64,000 bases of DNA, from positions 2,647,263 to 2,711,262 of the forward strand of contig NW_023998426.1 in the NCBI RefSeq assembly GCF_014805625.2. The letters run 5' to 3'. This DNA is from Glossina fuscipes. Taxonomy: Eukaryota > Arthropoda > Insecta > Diptera > Glossinidae. Made by a program: the position numbers and the translations under genes. Numbering within the stretch: the first letter of the stretch is position 1; each line of letters starts with the position of its first letter. The notes beneath the pieces are model-generated. The model was given only the letters and a program-made list of their open reading frames with translations, was not told the DNA's origin and did not search any database. Of this stretch, positions 35,549-48,045 are shown piece after piece.

Positions 35549-36204
35549 CTACTGCGGGATTGAACCAATTTGAAAAGAAGAAAGACGATGTTGTATGTTT
35601 AATGGAGTGAAAAGATTATCGTCTACTGGGTTAAAGTTTGATAAAACGCCTGATCCCAAACGCTGTCCGCAATAGTTAAGCGATTTGATTCGCTCTTTAT
35701 TCAAAAAACGGGATATCAAAGACGACAACGCAAAGCAAGATTTTTTTATATGAGATCCGTGCACTCACCCACACAGCAAAACCACCCAAAAGGAAACGTT
35801 CAACTGTGAAGTACTAGACGTGGCTTACTTATCAAAGTCCGATCTATTCGATTATCGTTTGGGATAATGGCACATGCATGTACTGGGTAGCCCTTCACTT
35901 CTTTCGAAAATGCACGAAATTGAGGCGATGGCTGGTTTGCTTGCAAAGAAGAAACAGTTTTCTTGGCGGGACGTTTACAAATTGTTAGCCAGGTGGGAAA
36001 CATGTGTAGCTAGTGACGCACAATAGATCGAATAAAATACTCGTTATCGTTTTCATACAATATATGTATGCGACATTTGCATGGATGCTCTATTTCTTTA
36101 GGAAATGGAAAGCTTACGCATGTCACTTTAAAAATGGTCTCTGGTATTTGTAATGTGAAGTAACGTAACATTCTCGCATGGTGAGCACATTTTAAGAAGA
36201 TCAT
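35549..36204 (-). other. Cluster of three adjacent unassigned minus-strand frames
   Basis: Frames 36204-36010 (64 codons), 36003-35800 (67) and 35764-35549 (71) follow each other on the minus strand with protein-like composition. Examples are LQIPETIFKVTCVSFPFPKE, ICKRPAKKTVSSLQANQPSP and YPVHACAIIPNDNRIDRTLI. The clustering could mark one decayed gene or an unidentified transposon ORF. No domain is recognised and no splice sites were established. Confidence 0.25.
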
Positions 36205-37617
36205 CTTAAAAAAACTTTCTAATAAAAATATATACTAAAGCAAGAAATCTGCTCCGCATTCTTCTGTGTCAGAAGTATTCTGCTCCTCTAAGCCTATCAG
36301 TTCTCCTAACCAGTTTTTTAATATTGCATAACTGCTAGAAATCGTGTAAAAAAAATCTTGAATTTATTTACGTACGTTCTTGAAGAGCACATATAAATGA
36401 CGTCATAGAAATATCAAGTTGGATATATTTAAAGACATTTATGATGGGTATCGAAGGATTCGATTTTAACTCGCTTAAAATTTTGTTTTCTCATTTTTCC
36501 TTTATTTTTGGCTTATATCGGGGAATTGTTGTCGTTTGCACTTTTAATTGGAATAACGTTTGTGTTGTACTCAGCGTACTCGTTTTTATTTGCTTATTAT
36601 TATTATTTTAATTTTTTATTTTATATATTCCTTTTTCGGTAGATACCAGTGTATATATATATATATATGCATAAAAGATATGTACATATACATGCAGCGT
36701 ATAAATGATTTGTATCTCTCTGGGGCATAAGCGCGGAGAACGCCCAAAAGGAAAATACTTATGTAATTATAGAGGCACTAGTTATCTATCTATTACACCA
36801 ACGTACTTTTTTACGTACTTCTATATGAAGGAGAGAGAGTAAGAGAATGAAAATGTATCAATGATTGATCAGGATATGAAGCCGAAGAGGTTTTTAAATA
36901 GGGTTCACTTTCGAAGTCTTGAAAAAAAAAAAGAAAAAAAAAAAAAAACAAATTCAGTTTAAGGTTTATATTGGGCTCTCTCCACCTCAACATCCTGCAA
37001 TTTAAATGCATATTTTTGTACAGATCTGTGCAAGTATTATAATTTGTAACTGTGTGTGCAAGTAATATATATTGTATATATGTATATATGTAAGGATATG
37101 CGTGCATGTGTATATATGTAAATACAATACGTTAAAAGGAAAACTCTTTATCTCATGGCTTATTCCACTCTCTGATTCTGCAGAAAACTTCAATCGCCCA
37201 AGGGTGTAAGAGCAACAACGGAAGGTAAAATAAGAGGAACCAAAGCCAGGCAAAACAGCATACATAGTACTCTTACCAACCAAACAGGTAAAAGGAAAAT
37301 ACAATAATGCCGTCTCAAATACGTGTTTAAAGCTCGAAAACGAAAACTTGGCTGCGGCTACGATAATAATAAGAAACTCTACTACTACCATCGCAAACTA
37401 ACTAGCATATGAACGAATGAACGAACGAACGAACAAACAAACGATGCGAAAATGTGTGGGAAACTGGAGTATTCAATTTTAACGGCATCACGGTGAAATG
37501 AGTCCTTGGGCTGAAATGCAACCAAATTAGTTACATTACACGACCAAGCCATTCACCATTCACCACATTTATGTGTGTATGTAAGTGTGTGTTTATAAGT
37601 ACATATATATATATATG

Positions 37618-37662
<45 letters not shown>

Positions 37663-38480
37663 ATATATATATTGTAAGTAAGGATAAATGTTTATGCGAA
37701 TATACTTGCACTGTCATTATTATACATGCACCTGTATATATTTGTATGTTCGTACATGTGTGTATGCATAGCTAGGAAATGAAAGCATGAATGTTTCTTC
37801 TAGTATTTCACATTTGACATAACGGTGACTTCGACGAAAACGACTTGGGTCAGGAATAAAAGTTGAACATGTTAAGTCAGAAACTTTAAGGATACGTATC
37901 CTGTTTTTACATACATATATATGCACATATTTATATTTCTATGTACACATATAAGAAAGAAAAGTACAGTCAGCCTCAACCATATTGTACAATATTTTAC
38001 ATACGTAGAGATGTGTGAGCTGGAAATGAAGATGGATGCAGAGATATGGTTTACACCTGGCAGCAATGGTTAAATAAATGGTTTCATGCATGACGGTTCG
38101 CTAAACATCCACGCACATCCATGCACACACACGCACACACAGGAACCCTCCCCTGTATACATCTATGTAAGCATTCATATGGCGATACGTAAGTTGGTAT
38201 ATACGTATATAGGTAAGTATACATCATTCACCATCGCCATCACCATCATTGTCCTTACCATCATCATTCTTGCTCCTAGTGTCAACATAAAAATGAACAA
38301 GGAAAAGGATATACTGAATACAACAATAACCGCAAACAGTTACCTCCCAGATCACTTCCGAATAACCATAGCCATAGTATGTGCAGTGAAGATGATCCAT
38401 CCATACATAACAAACAACAACAACAGTCTCCCCACCAAGCCTTAAGTTCTTAAGGTTAACGAAACCAAGTTTTGATGAAA
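36205..38480. repeat. Simple-repeat-rich non-coding DNA
   Basis: (TA)n at 36652-36668 and 37602-37673, A-rich 36919-36949, (GAAC)n near 37411-37442, (CATC/CACC)n near 38222-38262 and a run of ACACACG words near 38095-38145. The longest frames (37391-37002 on the minus strand, 38086-38445 on the plus strand) are repeat-driven. Similar in texture to 5240-6560. Confidence 0.55.
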
Positions 38481-39820
38481 TATTTTAGATATTAAATTGA
38501 CGTGGAGCTGTCTAAGAGAAATATCCATCATTTTTTATATTTTCTCCTAGTGTTACAAATTAGGGTATGTTATGTTCGCGCCTACCCTCTAAAGGCGTTC
38601 TCGTGTTCCGAGATATACATGATTAACGTTGTTTTTCGGACTTGTCGGTCAAGCAAGCTTTGTGATATTTTGAATTTCAAAGAAGATGCAAAAATGCCTC
38701 ATTATCGTCATCGTCATATTTAAATGCTAAAGTCATTATGCTTTGACTGTTAACTTAAGCTATAACCATATGCATATCCTTGTGTATGTGATTGACTATG
38801 CATCAGCTTGGAAAAGTTCATTGATGTTGCAGGTATTCTGCAGTACATGCGGTCCCAAAGGCGAAGATTTTTTTTATTCTTTTAATCAGCTGTGGAATTG
38901 TGCGTTTATGCAGTCCACTACTCTAGAAATGCCATAAAGGCAACAGCAAAACAGCTTAAGCGTAAGTCAAACTCCAAAGTGATAGATAAAATAAAGCGAT
39001 AATATGTGCTGAGCTAATGTTCGTTTAACGCCACGCAAGATATGTTCCGATGAGAGCAAACCTTCTATAAACCCTATCATTATCATTAATAAACGTCTTT
39101 CTCAAGGCCTCAAATGGAAGGATCTTTACTTCTTATTTTATAGGTCCTTTTGGTAAACGTTAAGTTATTCCATAATTGGCTGATCGCGTCAAAAACGTGA
39201 CGGCCTGGGTAGCACTACTGCGTAATGCAACAACACTTTGTCAAAGCCCGAGTACATGCAGTCTCGATAAAGTTTAAACATCAACACAATTTCTTCGAAC
39301 GTTACACATATGAAATTAAGACGCCAAGCGCACAAAGCGGAATTTCTCCCTTTCCACTTGAAGAAAGGTTCTTCCACCTGAAGTCATCGATTAGGATTAG
39401 GGATGAAAAATACCCCTAATGTTTACGAAAAATACCTTCTTTTGAACTCAAACAAAACTTGTACGGCCGGAAGTCGCATTGCTTACCAATAGACCTGAAA
39501 ATAGGCCCAATGTTTATCAAAAATTTTCTCTTCTCCTTACCACTTTTTTAAAGTAAGATCATTAAGATTGTGGAAACAATGCTCCCTAGACCTCAGCGTC
39601 GTGAGTTTCGACGTTGCCTCCTCTCGAATGTTTGTATCATCGACCGCTTCAAAGTGACCCAAGAGTATTACTTTTCAAACGGCACTGCAAGCAACAAACA
39701 ATTTTTTTTTTTTTAATTCCTGTATGTGACTAACGTGCGAGCTTTTTCTATCAATTTAAGATACCATGGTTGTGTCCTCGGTACAACAACGGCTTAAGTT
39801 GAGGTCGTATCTTGATTTTC
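38481..39820. other. Non-coding, nothing firm
   Basis: A frame at 38502-38723 has a hydrophobic stretch (FLYFLLVLQIRVCYV) that would suit a signal peptide, but its start codon is not ATG and no homology or splice support exists. T-run at 39702-39713. Confidence 0.35.
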
Positions 39821-39830
39821 GCCATGAACT

Positions 39831-40050
39831 TTTTTTTTGCTTAATATGAACAGTTACAGTCAGCAAGAAATAGAGAAAGAGAAAGAGAAAGAGAAAGAGA
39901 GGAAGAATAGCCGCAGTCTAGTGTGAAAGTGTACCCCTAGCTAGACCGACTAAGCCCTCGCCATAAACTATGACGAAGGGTATTCTTTATCAAAGCCGCA
40001 CTGAGAAGCGAACCCGCTAAAACTGACAGGGCCATCACGGCTTTTACCCC
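39831..40050 (-). mobile_element. SINE-B copy with tRNA-like head
   Basis: Read on the reverse strand: head GCCGTGATGGCCCTGTCAG, B-box-like GCGGGTTCGCTTCTCAGTGC, then GGGGTACACTTTCACACTAG, a (CTCTTT)n tract (complement of 39872-39905), TGCTGACTGTAACTG and ATATTAAGC plus an A-run. The CCCCTGAGTG block is missing, as if by a small internal deletion. Confidence 0.5.
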
Positions 40051-40938
40051 CCACTCAAGTATTTCGCCTATTCCGCGTACAATTCACCCACTTAGAGGAT
40101 TTGCGAAACACATTTCAATATTTCCAAACGGAATGCATTTTATTTTTTAGATTTTTAAATTTTCTGCCTATCGTTTTCCATATTATACCTTGTTCGTTTA
40201 AATCACATGCATTTACAGAGGACTATCACGCATTCTTATTTTTGCTTTGAAATAAAAACTTTTAAAAATAATTGCAGTTACGGAAAACGTGTACTCATCT
40301 ATTTAACGCCCGAGAATAAGAATTCGAACATTTTGTACAAGTGTACTAAATTTAGATGTTTGAATACTAACATTAAAAGTTTCCTAGATTGCAATGCTGG
40401 TATTCAAGATTGCTTTAATTTGTTTTAACATGCTCTAGCTAGCATAGGGTTATCCATTTCGTGGTCCAATTTTCGCAATCCTATTTCATTAAGATATGCA
40501 AAACGGAACCTTCATTTATGGCACGATATGCTTAGTGTAATGTTTGCCATTTTACATTGTGGGCCGTTGAACTTATAACCTGATCATTTACTATAAAAAT
40601 GCTGATGCTGTAGTGAGTACGTTTCCTGTATTACGAGCAGATTATGTTTCGACGTAATCGTCTATCTCCACGCGCTCTCTACGCAAAATGAGGGAAAAAT
40701 TTGAAGAAGCAGAGTTTCCAACAGGTTTGTGACTTAGTTATGTGCAAAAAATGCAATTTTTGAACCAGAAGGCGCAAATATAGTATAGCCGCGAAATTAT
40801 AACATTCCTTAGGTATATTTAACTTCAACAGCTCTGATTTTGTTGTATAACTGGCATAAGTATTAGCGGACCGAGCTAATTCAATTTATTCTAATACAAT
40901 TCATTCTCCTCAACACTAGGTTATTAGTTATAAAGATA
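40051..40938. other. Non-coding, nothing recognised
   Basis: A 73-codon plus frame (40207-40428; YLTPENKNSNILYKCTKF) is the only notable ORF. It has no recognised match. Confidence 0.35.
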
Positions 40939-41340
40939 TTAGGTTGGTCGGAAAGTCCTATCGTATCTTAAATGAAACATTTGAAATGGAAGAGACGTGA
41001 TGCGATCTTCAGCAATCGAATGGTGCATGCAGAGTTCCTTTGTAATTCCAAAATGGTAAGAAAGAGCTTACTCTCCAAAACGGGTTACAACGTGTCATTA
41101 TTGCCTAGAACGACGACCTCCTTTGAGGCTGAAATCTCTGAAAAACGATTTGGCTAACCAGCTTTGACAAGTCCGAACATTGAGAGCTTCGCTTCCCAAT
41201 GTGTACCTGCACTTTGCTTTCTTTTTGACAGTCATACCAAAAGCAATGTCTTGAAAGTACTTTGTCCACTGCACCTTATTCAATCCGAACTTCTACTACT
41301 ACTAAGCGATGGAGGGTATTAAAAATAGTCTTCTTATATC
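40939..41340 (-). mobile_element. Mariner remnant with one TIR, N-terminal part
   Basis: A mariner-type terminal repeat TTAGGTTGGTCGGAAAGTCC stands at 40939-40958. The minus frame 41283-41098 encodes the N-terminal helix-turn-helix region of mariner transposase: GSEALNVRTCQSWLAKSFFR then DFSLKGGRRSRQ (family form: ..ALNVRTCQRWFAKFRSGDFSLKD.PRSGRP). The catalytic region is absent between 41098 and the TIR, so this is an internally deleted copy. The other TIR was not found. Confidence 0.75.
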
Positions 41341-42410
41341 CCAAGAGGGGTAAGGTAAATAGTAAGATCCCATGCGAGGCAATCAAGCTGCTTGACTTGA
41401 CTTGACAAGTGAATAAATCTTGCAGGCAGTAAATTGCGACAGAACTTTACCGCTAATCTACTACATTTTCTGACGGATTCGCTCTTCTTCTTTCTCTAGT
41501 CTATAAATTTTTTAAAATGCTATTAACGTAATGAGAGAAGGAATACATCTTCACAGTTTTGTAGCGCGGCAATGGAATTATAAATATTTTCTAAAATTGT
41601 CTCTTCCTTAGTGAAAAGTGTGCTTTATTTTCGACAAAATGAGCTTCATTACGATTATTCATCGTTGTCAAGTGAACCTGTACGACCTCGATATAGTAGA
41701 GAGAAAAACCACTTAATGCACTCTCTGCTCTATCCGCTACGAAGTGTCTTCATTAATCTGTATGCAAATGGAAATTTTAATTGACATTTAATGAATCGTT
41801 TTAAAGCTTTGTCGCCGTTGATAAGGTCTTTGTTGGAGATAGTTAAGCAAAGCGATACGTTCGGATGTAGAACATTGAGGTTACCTTAACAAGCATAATA
41901 ACATTACACATCAAAGGTTTAAATAAACAAAAGGTGTTAATTAAATATTTTGCTTTGTCTTCCTTTGAACAAATGCCAGCTTTAAAAAAATATTCGGTTT
42001 GCTCTTCCAATGCATTTAATATCGCCAAAGTTGATAAGTTTAAACACACGTTAGATGGCATATGAATACATATGAATGCATATACATCGTTAGATTGCAT
42101 GGATTTTACAATTCGAATACTTATTGAATACGTTTTCCTGATGTCAGTTTATTTGATCTTCGATAAATACAGAAAAGAAGTAACAAAGTTATCTTTAACT
42201 GCTTTATTGCTTTAATGTAAATTCATTTAAAGCACATTCACAGCTGAGTACAAAGATTGACATACATATGACGAATCTCTTCACTTTACGTATCGAACAA
42301 CAGTGTTGGCAGGCATTACCAGCTTACGTAGAGGAACTGGCTCTGGCAAATTTGAGAGTTATTCGCATCGAAATAACGGCATTGAAAGACGATAAGTTTT
42401 CTCCAAAAGG
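41341..42410. other. Non-coding, nothing firm
   Basis: A minus frame (42100-41843; LNALEEQTEYFFKAGICSKE, DKAKYLINTF) faintly recalls the gag capsid region of LTR elements but is too short and diverged to call. Confidence 0.3.
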
Positions 42411-42609
42411 AGTCTTATTCTAACTAGTATACAGCAGTGAGTTACTTACAGGCTACCCTTGAAGCTTGAAGTCCCCTGTTCACGAAAAGCGTTGCGAAGA
42501 GACCGGTATTTGCTGAAGCGGGCCTTATTCTAAATGATATACAGCTAAATAGGTACTCGTGGGCGACTTGAAGCTTGAAGTAGTAGACAGTTCACGAGAA
42601 ATAGCGCAT
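42411..42609. repeat. Two-copy ~110-bp tandem repeat
   Basis: CTTATTCTAA..TATACAGC.. and ACTTGAAGCTTGAAGT..GTTCACGA.AA occur in the same order at 42414-42497 and 42524-42609, an offset of 110 bp, with substitutions and small indels. It is an old local duplication. Confidence 0.75.
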
Positions 42610-43099
42610 GCTTAACGCCATGAAACTATAGCATGCAACTTTTTGCTAATGACAATACAAAACGCTTATGATTTTTGTAATAGTTCTGAAAGCAAACGAA
42701 CGACGATGAAAATAAAGAATTTGGGATCCTTTTCATCTTCTAGATAAACACTTTGGACCGTTGTAAGACCAGCATCTGTCTTCTGCTTCCTATCTGTCTT
42801 TTTGCAAACATGGTGAAGATCCACGGTCGCATTCTGTACCTAAACACACCGATATAATTACGACTAGGTTTTATAAAGGATTTTGTAGGGTAACTTACTA
42901 ATATATACGCTACAATTGCTTGGCCTTCCCATTTACGTGATTTCTAGATTTCACACCTCACTTTCTAAACCTTATCCTTAGCATCATTTTTTCAAAATTA
43001 TGAAAAGAGCAGATTTACGTGGACATGTAGCTAAAAGGTGATGTTCCCGAAAAAGTGGGCGAGCATTGACATGAAATGATCATGTCTTGCACCACTTGC
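42610..43099. other. Non-coding, nothing recognised
   Basis: No coding or repeat signature that I can support. Confidence 0.35.
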
Positions 43100-43330
43100 A
43101 GTACAATAGATTGAGAATCACTTTCTGAATCGATAAAAGCTTATCCATTCGTCTGTCCGTCTGTCTGTCTTCTTTTGTTGTGTTCTCTTTGTATTTTAAC
43201 CGGACCAAGTGTTCGATCACTTACCTTATAACATGTTGATCTGAAAAGTCGTTATATGAATAAATATATCAAGTGAAGAAATGCAAGATATTTAGTGGCG
43301 AACCGTGTCCCACTACAGTATTTTTGATTG
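43100..43330 (+). repeat. (GTCY)n-family dispersed repeat, best core
   Basis: The core GATTGAGAATCACTTTCTGA (from 43109) forms a near-perfect hairpin: arm GATTGAGAA, loop TCACT, arm TTCTGAATC. It is followed by the tract GTCTGTCCGTCTGTCTGTCT (43151-43170), CGACCAAGTGTTCGATCAC-type text and AAGATATTTAGTGG. A hairpin-like core next to (GTCY)n is the layout described for dipteran mini-me elements, later linked to DINE-1 Helitrons; that identity is inferred. Confidence 0.5.
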
Positions 43331-44400
43331 TTTGTAAATTGCGACACAACACATCGAGACCTGATCAAAGTAATACAGTGAGATAAGCTTTAAAGCCCTT
43401 AAATTGCTGCCTTTTAACGCATAGAGGAGCTAACGAGCAACCCTCCCCTTTGATAAATCGGCGATTCTTGATATTGAGGCTATTGATATCTCTTACTATT
43501 TTGTCTTCTTTTCAAATTGAAAGCAAATCCCCTTAATTGATCTTATATTTGATAAATATCTGCTAGACAAAGGCTTAAGGTTTCATCTTTAATAATTGGG
43601 GATACAAGCCATCGCACCAGGCTGTTAAAAAACTAATTTTATATACAATATTCAAGGGCATGAAAGTGCCCTTCTCTGAAAGTGCTCTTCTTTTTCTACT
43701 ATCAAAGCCCCAATCCTATAAAATGTCTATGTATTTGCACTTTTTTTTCGTTCTTCTTCGCGCTCTTAATTATCGCGACTAGAATTAAACAAAGTGAGTA
43801 AATTATTTGCGGATCCGCCTGTGGTGATAACTTATTTTCGAATCGCCTATTTGCGAAAATGGTTGGGTAAACCTCATAATCACTCAGTCAAATATACTTA
43901 TATATATAGTTAGCCAGCTGTGGAGGTTAAACCACACCTAAGGCGGCCCGATGGGTACTTCCATTAGATTTTTGTAGACCATGAAAAAATAGTACTTATA
44001 CCAATATTTTTAATCTTCCTATTAACGTAAATCGTACTCATGTCGAATAATCTGGTATTTCTAATGTACCCTTTTCGGTACATATTTCTAGGTACTGCTT
44101 ACACTAATCAATTCAGCGACTGGGGCAAACTGAAACGCACTCAGAGCGGAATGCAAATTCTTCCATTTCTTATGATTTATATTAAAAATAATTATACATT
44201 ATCGTCAATTAAATAAATTTAACGGATCGCGACCAAATTAATATACGTCCGTTTTGTTAGAGGATAGAGGCGATAGTATGCAAGCTATGGGTAGGCTATA
44301 ACGTAAAAGGAGGGCAACTCATAAATGATAATAATAAAATTCTCCATATGGATGCAAACATAAATATTCTATAAATTATCTGTTATTGTCCCTGCTTCGC
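43331..44400. other. Non-coding, nothing recognised
   Basis: No supportable feature. Confidence 0.35.
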
Positions 44401-45876
44401 TCTCGATGAGTGCACATATTGTGCACATAAGTATATGTTTTTAGACACACGTATGCGTATATATATGTATATATATATATATATATATAAATATGGAACT
44501 AAAGTCTACAGACAAGCTTTTACACATCATTCATAATCGTAATCAGCAACTAACTGAGTAGCCCTCGGGTGAGATTCATTTTCTGTTTGTCTCCATTCAT
44601 ACGCGAGTGCATGAGTTTCTAGCTGGGAATCAATCATCCGTCTAATGCTTACGGATATTTTTAGGATAAAATATTAAAATTACTGCGGAAGATATCCTTA
44701 AGCTGCAACGAAACATTCAGGCAGAGATTTAAACAACACAGCTCGCTTTAGCAGAGCTACTGGCAGGGGAAAGGGAACAAGTTAATTGTATGTATGTATG
44801 TATGTATGTATGTATGTATGTATATATGTGTGTATGTATATACATGTGTTTGATGGTATATGTGTGAATTCAAAAAGACATGGAGCTTTACAGAGGTAAA
44901 AGAGTGCCGTCAACATAAAACTAACAACAATAGCAATAACAATAACAATTTCATGCGTTCTTTTAACCTAAAGGCACGATTGTGGTTGGATGATAATGTA
45001 CATACAATGCCCAGATACAGTAGACAGCAGACTAAGTGCCAGTCATATTGAAAAGACATCGTGTACATAACATATCTTCACAAGTAGGCCTATTATTATA
45101 ATCGCCATTATCCTGCTTTCAGGATTTTTCAAAATATTTTTTTAAAATGAAACAAAATAATGTCTAGAGACAAAAATATCTAGGCTCGATTCTTTTGAAT
45201 GATTCCCGCAATTTCCGACTCGGGTCAATAATTTTACTTATACATTACACTCTCTGTTCTTCTTCTCTAATTTACAGCCAACTAAGATATAGTAAATGTA
45301 GATTTTCGGTGTACATTGCGGTAAAGAATATATGTATGCACCACCTGACTGCGACGTTACATTATGTGGATCAGAGAAATTTGTACAAGAAACGACCTTT
45401 TTATCGTCTATGAAAAAAAAAAAAAGAAAAGAAGAAAAAAAAAGAAAAAAAGAGAAAAATAAAAATCAGACTTCCTCTATGCAATCCTTGAAAATACACA
45501 GAAGAGCTGCAGCAAAGCCTCACAAGACTTGAAGCAACCACAAATTGGAAAACATCGCCTCAAGCTTAAGGACACAGTGCAGTCGTTGATGACGATGCGG
45601 ATGATGATGACGACGACAACGGAAACTACAATGAGGCAAAAATAGATGGATACACTGAACAAAAACCATTTTGACGACTTGAAAACAATGCATTATGTAT
45701 GCCAAGAAAAATGTTTCATTACAGTGTGCATCATGTCGATTTATAGGTAGGTTGGTAAGTAGATAGGTAGATACGTAGGTAGATAGGTAGGTAGGCAGGC
45801 AGGCAGGCAGGCAAGTATGTAGATATGTAGTAAGGTAAGTAGGTAGGTGGGTAAGTAGGTGGGTACACATGCTTAC

Positions 45877-45912
<36 letters not shown>

Positions 45913-46480
45913 GTACGGTTACGAACGAACAAATATTCGTTACATCAGAAATAAAGGAAACCGAAATGAACTCTTAATGCAGAAGTTAGTACTGCCATGC
46001 AAGCAAATGTCGTAGCCATACATTCCCGGAGGTAAACAAAGCAATGTCTTCGAGCGCAATACCCTCACATTTGTGAGTTTTCGTTGATTCACTTACACAC
46101 ATACACATGTTCATCTCAAATGCTTATGTATGTAGAGCATGTATTTTTGTTATTATTATATCTACATGGAGACTATTCATATAAATATATGCATAAGGGC
46201 GCACGTGAATGCATGTATGCATACAACACATTTATTATATATCCCTACACAGCTTAACTATGCGAGTAACCAAATGTTTAAAGAGGATGGATTTCAGTAT
46301 GAATTGCAGATGCCGTATATTTGGGATCGCTAAGTTTACTACAAATTTTTTTATTTATTTATTTTTTTGTTTTTTTTTTACCAATGTGAAGATAGCCCGT
46401 AAGAAACTTAACTTTTGTAGCCTTATATTTTCAATAGGCAAGGAGCTAAACTCACACATACAATAAATCCGATTCGATTC
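44401..46480. repeat. Microsatellite-rich non-coding DNA
   Basis: (TA)n at 44457-44489, (GTAT)n at 44788-44826, A-rich 45412-45465, (GAT/GAC)n near 45586-45620, a compound (GGTA)n/(GTAGATA)n/(GGCA)n tract at 45745-45870 and (TA)n at 45880-45911. Open frames across the tetranucleotide tract (45870-45520 on the minus strand, THLPTYLTTYL-type) are repeat readings. Confidence 0.6.
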
Positions 46481-47299
46481 TTTGTCTGCCAAAGAAATGC
46501 TTGTGCCAGAGATCGATATATCAAAGGAATTTTACACAGCTGGTCAAGGAAAAAGTTCTTAACCTTTTTTCTAATACAATATCGAACCTCTAAGATATAT
46601 TAATAATACGGCGTTAGCGAGTTTGTTCTCATCAAATTTTTGCTCACTAACAATGACAATTAAAGGCAGCCTACTAACACAGTAACACCAAGAGAATACT
46701 TTTGTTTGTGCACATAATAGGAGAGGTAGATAATTTTATGCGTGATTTTATACGTTCCGTATTTACAATTTAACTTGATTTTCATAGTTAATTAGTCATT
46801 TTATTTTTCCTTTCGTTGCGCGATGAAACATATTTTACCAGCGACAAGAACCACTTTGGTTGATGTCGCTCCTATTTTAGCAAAGAAACAAAAGTAAACA
46901 ATAAGTAAAGTTAATAGTCACTCAAAAAAGTTTCGAAATAATATATAAGTTAATTACCCCTGTCTTCTAAGAGCGAGTGTAAACAAATGGTGCTGCGGAA
47001 TGCTGAACAAAGCTATGACTCTCTCTTTTACGAGTACCATCTTTATGCCGCATACGTTGTCATACTGAAGCGTGCGCAACCTATTGCCTTGGTGCTTTGA
47101 ATAGATAGAACTTTACCTCTTTCTAGCTTTAGATCGGAACGGCGTGTCTTAAAAGCCCACAACCTTTGTCCTACAGTTTATAAGGGGGTTCGACCTAAAT
47201 CCGAGTAGTCGCTTTCAAGTTTAGCCACTTGAAACAGGGCAGGGACCGTGTCTACAGAGTGTACAGGCCTGGGTGTACACAACAATTTTCCTAAGTTTT
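46481..47299. other. Non-coding, nothing recognised
   Basis: No supportable gene. A GC-richer patch at 47100-47290 has no motif that I can name. Confidence 0.35.
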
Positions 47300-48045
47300 T
47301 TCTCCTACTTAACACTTATATAAAGATGCAACCGGAATTTGCTCAAAAAGATGGCCCTGCCACCTTGTATGGAGGATATAAATATCTGAAGTAGTGTTTT
47401 TTTTAATAGGTTGGATATCTGTACAGCGACAAGCAGTCACAACAACAATATATATCGCACACCAAAAGTACTTTTTCCAAGATCGAAGATGCCAGGCTTG
47501 TGTCAAAATCGCGCCGATCGGACATTTTCTTTGCGCGAACGGTACGAAGGAAAGTTCTTTTTGCTTCGCATTCTAACTGGGGACGAATAGTGGATCTACT
47601 ATGAGAAACACAAGTGTAAAAATATAGTGATAGATCCAGTCATACAATCCACATCGACTGCGAACGTGAATCGCTTAGCTAGGCACACTCCATGTTATGT
47701 TTAGCGTGATCGGTGAAATGTAGCCTATTATTGATTGCTAAACTGTAATGAAACGGTTAATATTAAGCGTTACGCATAAGAATTAATCGATTTGAATCGT
47801 TCGCTTGCCCAAAAGCCGAGCGAAATATCAAGAAAGGCGACACAAACTCATTTTTAGCATGACATCCGTGTATCCACCGACTTCGGGACATGTTTGGAAC
47901 ACCCAACTGGGAGATCTAGTCCTAGGCTTACTCGTTAAGCTCGAGTGCTTCCGATTACATCGTGGTATCCAGAAATTATCAGACAGGGAAAAATCTATAA
48001 CTAACGACGGGCAGCGAAAAACATTTCTTAATCGTGTTCATTAAG
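47300..48045 (+). mobile_element. Mariner remnant, central and C-terminal
   Basis: Plus-strand reading across frames gives RILTGDE (stop) WIYYEKHKCKN around 47562-47615, the first catalytic Asp motif. DPVIQSTSTANVNRLARHTP, NCNETVNIKRYA, QELIDLNRSLAQK and RAKYQERRHKLIF follow. After these come a shifted second-Asp region (complement of HDNAPSHT-type text near 47857-47885) and VWNT. Several stops and frameshifts are present. No terminal repeats identified. Same lineage as 32701-33115 by the shared QELIDLNRSL segment. Confidence 0.8.

Noticed and set aside
38086..38445. 119-codon frame with THTHT and hydrophobic run
   Set aside because: Composed of (CA)n and (CAT)n-like tracts; no splice or homology support.
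41843..42100. Gag-like minus frame (DKAKYLINTF)
   Set aside because: Resemblance to LTR-element gag is too short; no protease, RT or LTR nearby.
44788..44826. CRISPR-like direct repeats
   Set aside because: A plain tetranucleotide microsatellite in eukaryotic DNA, with no spacers.
45520..45870. 116-codon minus frame with TYLTTYL/LPTYL repeats
   Set aside because: Tetranucleotide microsatellite read in one frame.
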